64,000 bases of DNA from Larix kaempferi (taxonomy: Eukaryota > Streptophyta > Pinopsida > Pinales > Pinaceae), in assembly GCA_027924585.1 (NCBI GenBank), contig BSBM01003398.1, positions 62,001 to 126,000 of the forward strand. Direction: 5' to 3'. The notes beneath the pieces were generated by a model that worked only from the letters and a program-made list of their open reading frames with translations, ran no database searches and was not told the DNA's origin. Below are positions 58,201 to 64,000 of the stretch, one piece after another. Both the position numbers and the translations under genes were made by a program. Every line of letters begins with the position of its first letter. Position 1 is the stretch's first letter.

Positions 58201-59788
58201 TATCATCTATCCATATCATCATAAGGTCTAACATCTCATGTCCCATGGTCCTCCATGGTCAAACTAGGTCTAACCAAGACCAAATACAACTCAGACCATC
58301 ATCCATAGCTGCTGCAAGGTGTCAAGGTTAATACATGCTCTACAACTTATTCGAATAACAATTATAACACAGAGTGATCATGACTGGCGATCTAAATCCA
58401 CATATATAGTGTCGTTAATTATTATTATTACTCAGACTAGACTTTCAGGACCATACTCACTTCATAGTTGTGATCAATTTGCTAGTGAAGGGTGAAGGCT
58501 TAAATTAACTGGCTAGGCCAAGGGATGACTTGACTGACTTGACTTTGTGACACTTTGGCAAGGGAAAGGGAATACACACCATAGTATATACTGAATGAGC
58601 AATAACACAGGGAATGGCGGTGTCTCACAAATGGATGAGTTGTTTAAAGATGGTTTATTCACCTTCACAGATGCGCACAATCCATAATACAAACAAGGCC
58701 AGCAATTATTTAGATATAACATTTAAGTTCCATTGCTTTTTGGGCCTGAAGTTTCCATAGCCTTGATCTATGTGTGTTTACAAACACATTGCATAGATTT
58801 ACATTTATTTTTAGGCTTTCTGCTGCAGGTGTGTTTTTAAGGCACTTGTTTACCTGAGCACTTCTAGGTGTGTCATGGACAACTTGTTTACCTAGGTATT
58901 TATTTTTCCAAAAGATATAACATTTTATTTTTCATGGCCATTTTCAATTGGCATTTCTTTCACATACAAGATATAGCATTTCATTTTTCCAGATTTTGTA
59001 TTCATGGCAGCACTAAAAGTTTCAGGTTTAGCCAACACAACTTTAATGACTAGGGGGAATTCACAAGGAACTCCAACTCACCATAGGTAAGTTTTGTCAC
59101 CAACTCAGAGCCGAGACACAATAAACAGGGAAGCTCATCCAATACAGAGGCTACAGTGGGGAAAGGTCCTCCATGCCACTAGTCAAGTAGTAAGTCAGGG
59201 TGATAATCTAAAAGGTAGGCCATGGATGGATGAAGACAATGAAAAGATGAAGCCAACACCAGCAAGCCAAGGTATGGTTGAATGATCACCTCTATTCTCC
59301 CTAAGGAGGGTATGTACCAATGAGTATGAATAGTGAACTTCTAAGTCTGAGTAGGGACAGTAATATATATATAATAGGTCAACCAGGTCCAAATATCTAT
59401 ATGATCGCCAGATCATGACACTAAGTGCTAAGACATGCTATAAGAATAAGTATAAAAGCAATCTAACCATAATACCATGATATACCTGCTGAGTCATATA
59501 CCTGAAAGCTCATCAACCTGTACCATCATCTGTCCTCTGAGACTGTTGCTGTAACTCTGGGCACTACTGTCTGCTCTGTACCAATGATATAATGGCTACA
59601 TCGGTCATCTCTCTGAGTGTCCTGAAACTCAGTCATGGCACGGGGAATACAACTGCTGTCCACAATCTGATAGTAATCCAATAAAGATGCTCATCTCGGC
59701 CTCTCAAAATGCAAGGGAACTGGCTGAATAATGTACTGGAATGAGAAAAATAATGTATGGTAGCCCGGCTACTATATATGTGATAACA
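55284..59788 (-). mobile_element. Complete solo LTR of the E5 subfamily
   Basis: 4505 bp with terminal TGTTATCACC..TGTGATAACA on the plus strand, flanked by perfect 5-bp direct repeats agttt (55279-55283 and 59789-59793). No internal region is present. It is therefore a solo LTR, the product of unequal recombination between two LTRs. On the minus strand it carries TATTTAAAGG (57238-57229) and the U5 AGATCT subrepeats (about 56281 and 56612). It is closely related to the truncated LTR at 51366-54047, in opposite orientation. Confidence 0.9.
57229..57238 (-). promoter_or_regulatory. TATA-like box of the solo LTR
   Basis: On the minus strand TATTTAAAGG followed by agagagcctctcattg. This is the equivalent of the E5 box and could still drive transcription towards lower coordinates. 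Confidence 0.45.
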
Positions 59789-59793
59789 AGTTT

Positions 59794-60330
59794 GTCTCTC
59801 CATGTGGCCATTTTGTTTTTAGGTTTTGGGTTTCTAGTTTATTTATATAATGAGGGCTTCCTCTCCTCATCCTTGATAGAGATTTTTGGGCAAGAACACT
59901 CTGCGAAAATCGTATTGTAATATTTGTTTAAGTTTGGAATAAAGAAGAGACTTTGGAGGTCCATGCGAGAGCTCTTTGCATTGTGGTTTCATCTTGTATT
60001 TGGTGATATTCTCTCACTCTACTTTCTTGTTTCAAATTATTATTCAGTTTATGCCTTGAGAAGACTAACAATCTAGTACAATAGGCATTTGATCTATTTT
60101 GTTTGCTTGAGAGTATTGTTTTGCAGAGATCATCGAAGGTGAAGAGTATCTTGGGATCAAGCTTGCCTTCATTAGTCAAGAGCTTTCACCATTTAACATA
60201 TTCATCTTGCAGGATCTTCAAGTGGCTTCTCATTCCAAGAGAGAAACATAAGTTATCAGGGGCTGCCTTTCATCCATCAACACATTTCAAAAAACAAATT
60301 CATTGGTTACTGGTTACTTGGATCTAAAGC
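59794..60330 (+). repeat. Repeat X, copy B, right part
   Basis: It continues after the solo LTR with tcgtattgtaatatttg, a ggaataaagaagagactttggagg block, and pyrimidine-rich tracts ending ttttgcag (about 60126) and tcttgcag (about 60210). These parallel copy A near 700-1020. No domain was found. Confidence 0.5.
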
Positions 60331-60540
60331 TTCCCTCTTCTAGCTCTCTTTTTCTCCTTGAAATCCTTTTGCCCTCGACTTGCTAAACCTTTTCTCTTCT
60401 AGCCATCTTCCTTGCCCTAGTTTCCTTCCCTTGCCTACTTTTCCAGCTCTCTTTTCCTTTCCTTTTTGCAGCTCACTGCTGGCAGCTCTCTTGAGCCACT
60501 GTTGGCTGCCCCTTCACTTCCTTTTTATCCCCCTTTTCGT
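60331..60540. other. Pyrimidine-rich spacer
   Basis: C/T-rich sequence (many ctttcc, cttccc, cagctctc words) with a 95-codon open frame lacking any recognisable domain. Not considered a gene. Confidence 0.3.
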
Positions 60541-60720
60541 TGACTGTCCTGTTGCCGCCTGGTTCCACACCTGGGAAAACGCAGCAGAAGTCTTCAAGCT
60601 GCTGGTGTGGCCTTGGGGGCAAGTCAGAGTCAAGTGCTGTCACTTGGGACTCGACTCCTCCGTCTAGGCTTTCCTAGCGAAGCCAAGGGGGGTGGACCCT
60701 AAAAAATAAAAGGAAACTAA
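60541..60720 (+). repeat. Short dispersed repeat R1, plus orientation
   Basis: Plus-strand copy of the unit at 2500-2690, with cttgggggcaag, gtcaagtgctgtcac, ctcctccgtctaggctttcc and gcgaagccaaggggggtgga followed by an A-rich tail. Confidence 0.5.
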
Positions 60721-61849
60721 GGCCTCTAATCTAGGAGTTAGAAAAAATACTTTTGCAACCAAGACAGACAACATATACTTTTTTCAAATAAAAAAACATC
60801 ATTTATCATTTACTCCCATTTAGAATAATCATCATTCAACTGCATACTAGTCAACAATATAAAATGAAATTTGCATCAAGACCAGTGCCTTGTTACGGAG
60901 TCAAATAACAAATGCATAAACAGAAAAAGTAAATGTTGTGGAGTGTTCTTGGTTTATTTTAAAATTTAATGTGATGGTGATCTTTTTTATTAAGGCAGGT
61001 AGGTTCCCGATATACGCAAGGTACGGGGGAACATGTCCGGAAATTTGGAGCGTGGCTTCCCTCTCAGGCTTTAGGCTGGATCGGAGTCTCGAGGAGGTGT
61101 TCAGATGCTATACCAACGAGGGCAAGCCAAACGGTTTCCAAGAGGTCGCTATCCAGTTTTATCCCAAGCCTTCTGGGAAATTTGCCCACGACAACAAATT
61201 GCGTGTTGTGCCGGATTTTCACAAAAAGGGTTTTTTATTGGGGTGGTGTTAAGTCCTATTACTAGTCATCCACTCCTTTCTGGTGTGTACCAACTGGATC
61301 AAACTAAGCTGCAAGTTGTCCACAGAGCATACGGGAGAAGACCTTGGTATATTTTTATAAAATTTTAAGAACCCAAATTTTATCTTTTTATAACCCCAAG
61401 AGTCTCTTTTCAGGCATGCATTTCGGGCAAGCCCTCATACAAAACCCTACTTCGGGAAAGCAAGGGGGGCGTTATGAGTTTGTAAAAAAATGTGAAAAGC
61501 TAGGTTGTGAGTGAACTTGTGGCCCGCCAGTGGAACGGACCAACAAGGTTTATTTTAATCCTAATTTATTTTATTTAATGCCGGAAAACAAAGAAATAAA
61601 CTACTCTAACATTCACGCCATGAAAATGAGACGACACAGGCCACCCCTGGGGGGATGGGGTATGGGCGCTGGCTAGCCCACTTGCTATCGTTTAAAAATG
61701 TTTACAATGATATAGAGAAGTGCCCCAAGTCTACTTAATGTGACTTGGTGGCTTACAAATTTATAGAAAAAATATGACCGGTTTTGAAAAATATGGAAAT
61801 TTGTATTCCGGATCGCCTGGATGCTCGAAATTTTGCCAGCACCTCCTCC
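60721..61849. other. Non-coding stretch, possibly the inner part of repeat X copy C
   Basis: It contains a 104-codon open frame (plus, 60938-61252) with somewhat protein-like composition (EVFRCYTNEGKPNGFQE) but no family I recognise. No start context or paralogue elsewhere in the window supports it. The remaining sequence is A/T-rich. Confidence 0.3.
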
Positions 61850-64000
61850 TACCTGCTCATCTTTTGCTGCAAACCAGCAAGCAATAATTAGTACAAGATG
61901 CCCAAAAACACTTTAAGAGTGTCTTTGGAACACCTCCTAAAAAACCCAAAATTTTCTAAGTTAAAAAACTAAGTAAAAATGACGAAAAATAACCAAGTAA
62001 AACAAGCTATGGAGCTTGTCTACTTGGGGTCTTTGCTAGCCCTTTAATGGCTGCAAATTTCAAGCTCTAGGACAGCCAAATATATCTTTTATATCAGCAC
62101 TACAACTACCCAACAAGACTTAAAAAAGATGTGACGATTTTACTTGCAAGTCCTTTGAAAAGTAGATGCTAAATGAAGGAAAGTCTAACAGTTAAATATA
62201 TAAACTTTATGACTGTCTAAACTAATCCTTTATGAAAATATTTCTGATCTAATTGAAATACAATATGAGCACATAAATCAGAAATACTTCACATGCAAGT
62301 AACCAGTAACCAGAAAATTTTGATTTTGAATTAAGTTGAGAGAGAGATGAAGCAAATCTTGGTTGAAATCCGAAGCTGTGAAGGTTGTGTTTGTGAAATT
62401 CCAAGGGACTACATCTGCAAACAAGATTAGAAGGGAGGAAGCAAACAAGATCCACCTACTTCCAGCTGAGATAACCTGCACATCACACACTTTGCAAACA
62501 AGGATCAAGTGTAGACATATATTTAAAAGAAATCAGTGCTGCATACTCATAAACAAATGAAAACATACAAACATGATCTCTTAATAAACATATATCAATA
62601 AGCTAAGACAATAAACAAATTGAATTAACTTATCTCATAAATTGTTACCAATCTATCCAATGAGTACAATAGATGCAATAAAATATCAAAGCTTATGCAC
62701 AGGTTACCTCCATTAGACAAGCCAAAGATGGTTCATCCACTCACACACAACACCACAAACTTGACCTCCAAAGTCTTCTTTATTCAAATTCAAAATGATA
62801 TGAGTAATACAACGATAATTTTTGTGCTCCAATTCTCACTAAACCACAATGAGAGAGGACACTCCAATTTATAGAGAAAAGTCAAGGAGGGAGGGCGCAC
62901 TTGCCAAAATGGGTGGAAGAGTGGTGGCATGGATGGTGGAGGAGAATGGGCTGCCCATTCCCCTTTCCTAGCTGCCCATATGCAGCATCAAATGTGCTAA
63001 CATAGCAGCATAAAACGTGCTGCTCCTCCCTTAGATTATGGGCTGCCCACTACACAAATGCGCCCCCTCAAGCTAGTGAATGCGCCCCTCTCAAGTGGGC
63101 ATAAAATCCTCCACTATTGGGGCTGCCAAATACCTTACAAATCAGCCCAATACATTCCTATAACCATGCTGATCCAAATCAGAGTTGTCATTACTCCAAA
63201 AAATTAATAATTTTTTTTAGTCATTTTTCACTTTTTTCAATTTTTTCATGACTTTTTGACTTTTTTGGGTTTTTTGGCCATAGGAAAATATTGAAGCACC
63301 CAAACCTTAGAAAAAATGGGTTTAGGGGTTTAGGGGGTGCTCTGAGTTAGAAAACGAGCATCCCTAAGGCAAAAAACACCTCCAGACGCCCCAGATAGGC
63401 CAATTACAATTTTTTTAATTGAACCATTAAAAAATGGCCCAATTTACGGAAAAATTAAAACTTGCCGAAAATTAAAAAAAAAAACACCTAGGGGGACTTA
63501 GACATGTCCATATGACTCAAAATTAACGCCTAGCATGTTCATATACATTGACCCATAGACTCTAATAATTCCCTAAGGCCCGTCAGCCTCCCCAGGCATT
63601 CCAGCTTTGGAGGAGCAGGAGAAAAACCAATTAATTATGCAATGCAGTGATGCAAAACATAATAGATAGGTGAAAAAACTCCTTGGAATACCTGACTTGG
63701 CCAAAAAGTCCTAAGGAACCGAGTCTTTTACAAAACACCATGCTAGCACGTTTTTATTACAAACCCCGCAGGGCCATGGACATGTGGAAAAAAAAAATAA
63801 AAAACGGGGGCCATTAAAGGCCCAACTGGTCATCAAATCACCAAAATTGAACATGTATCATGTTCCATTCTGCCCGCTCGCTTGATAATCCAACCAAGTG
63901 CAACTTAGTTGGCAACATCTGGCTCCAACTGCGGGACGTGTGCTCGATCTGATTCAATCAAATAGAGTATGCGAGAATCCAAGAATCTCTGGTTCCTGCC
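61850..64000 (-). repeat. Repeat X, copy C, minus orientation, cut by the window edge
   Basis: On the minus strand the order is: accgagtc/accatgctag block (about 63780-63700), cctccaaagctgg (63600), gtccccctaggtg (63490), a TATA-like ctctataaattgg (62880), then aataaagaagactttggagg (62785), and further down the caaagacactctt block (about 61920). The same order is found in copy B, and in part in copy A. Dispersed repeat, class unresolved, LTR-plus-leader-like. Confidence 0.5.

Noticed and set aside
60938-61252. 104-codon open frame as a possible gene
   Set aside because: No ATG context, homologue or splice structure could be supported. Left as non-coding.
63310-63345. gggtttagggg-type words resembling plant telomere repeats
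   Set aside because: Only two or three imperfect units occur, inside repeat X. Too few for an interstitial telomere array.

Overview
The window looks like nuclear DNA of a flowering plant. It has one intron-containing plant gene end embedded in a dense nest of LTR retrotransposons. PBS sites match plant tRNA-Asp (gypsy-type elements) and tRNA-iMet (copia). I cannot name the species. No rRNA, tRNA or CRISPR features were seen.

Layout. 1-2.7 kb: pieces of an unclassified dispersed repeat (here 'repeat X') and a short inverted repeat (R1). 3.07-5.14 kb, minus strand: the last two exons of a nuclear-lamina-like coiled-coil gene of the NMCP/CRWN family, separated by a 114-bp intron with a GC-AG border. 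Its upstream exons are not recognisable in the window, so the TE nest may lie in, or upstream of, a very large intron. 5.14-7.55 kb: non-coding, with a short tandem repeat.

7.68-43.09 kb: a three-level Russian-doll nest of related elements, all on the plus strand. E1 (15107-28138, TSD ctgcc) sits inside the 5' LTR of E2 (11598-38265, TSD acaac), which sits inside the 5' LTR of E3 (7678-43085, 3' end truncated). All have LTRs of about 4.0-4.5 kb with TGTTATCACA/TGTGATAACA-type ends, a tRNA-Asp PBS, and an internal region of only 4.1-4.2 kb (E2 also carries a 1.4-kb hAT-like insertion). Each encodes one long reading frame: Gag, an aspartic protease, a conserved domain of unknown function, and a C-terminal module resembling the GPY/F domain of gypsy integrases. 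There is no reverse transcriptase, RNase H or integrase core. E1 has an intact 1047-codon frame and LTRs differing at only about ten positions seen by eye. E2 and E3 are dead copies with in-frame stops but no frameshifts. This Gag-Pro-GPY non-autonomous superfamily, with several shared RNA-hairpin candidates, is the most interesting system in the window.

43.09-51.37 kb: a broken minus-strand chromovirus-type gypsy pol (RNase H, integrase), interrupted by a truncated relative of E1 (E4) and flanked by a copia LTR plus partial gag. 51.37-60.3 kb: a truncated LTR of a fourth subfamily (E5), a repeat X copy, and inside that a complete minus-strand solo LTR (55284-59788, TSD agttt). 60.3-64 kb: a second R1 copy and a minus-strand repeat X copy.

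The sampled LTR divergence falls with nesting depth (E3 about 9%, E2 about 3.5%, E1 about 0.2%), which fits the insertion order. Apart from the CRWN-like gene end, all recognisable coding capacity is retrotransposon-derived. The non-autonomous elements would need RT and integrase from an autonomous partner, and no intact partner is present here.
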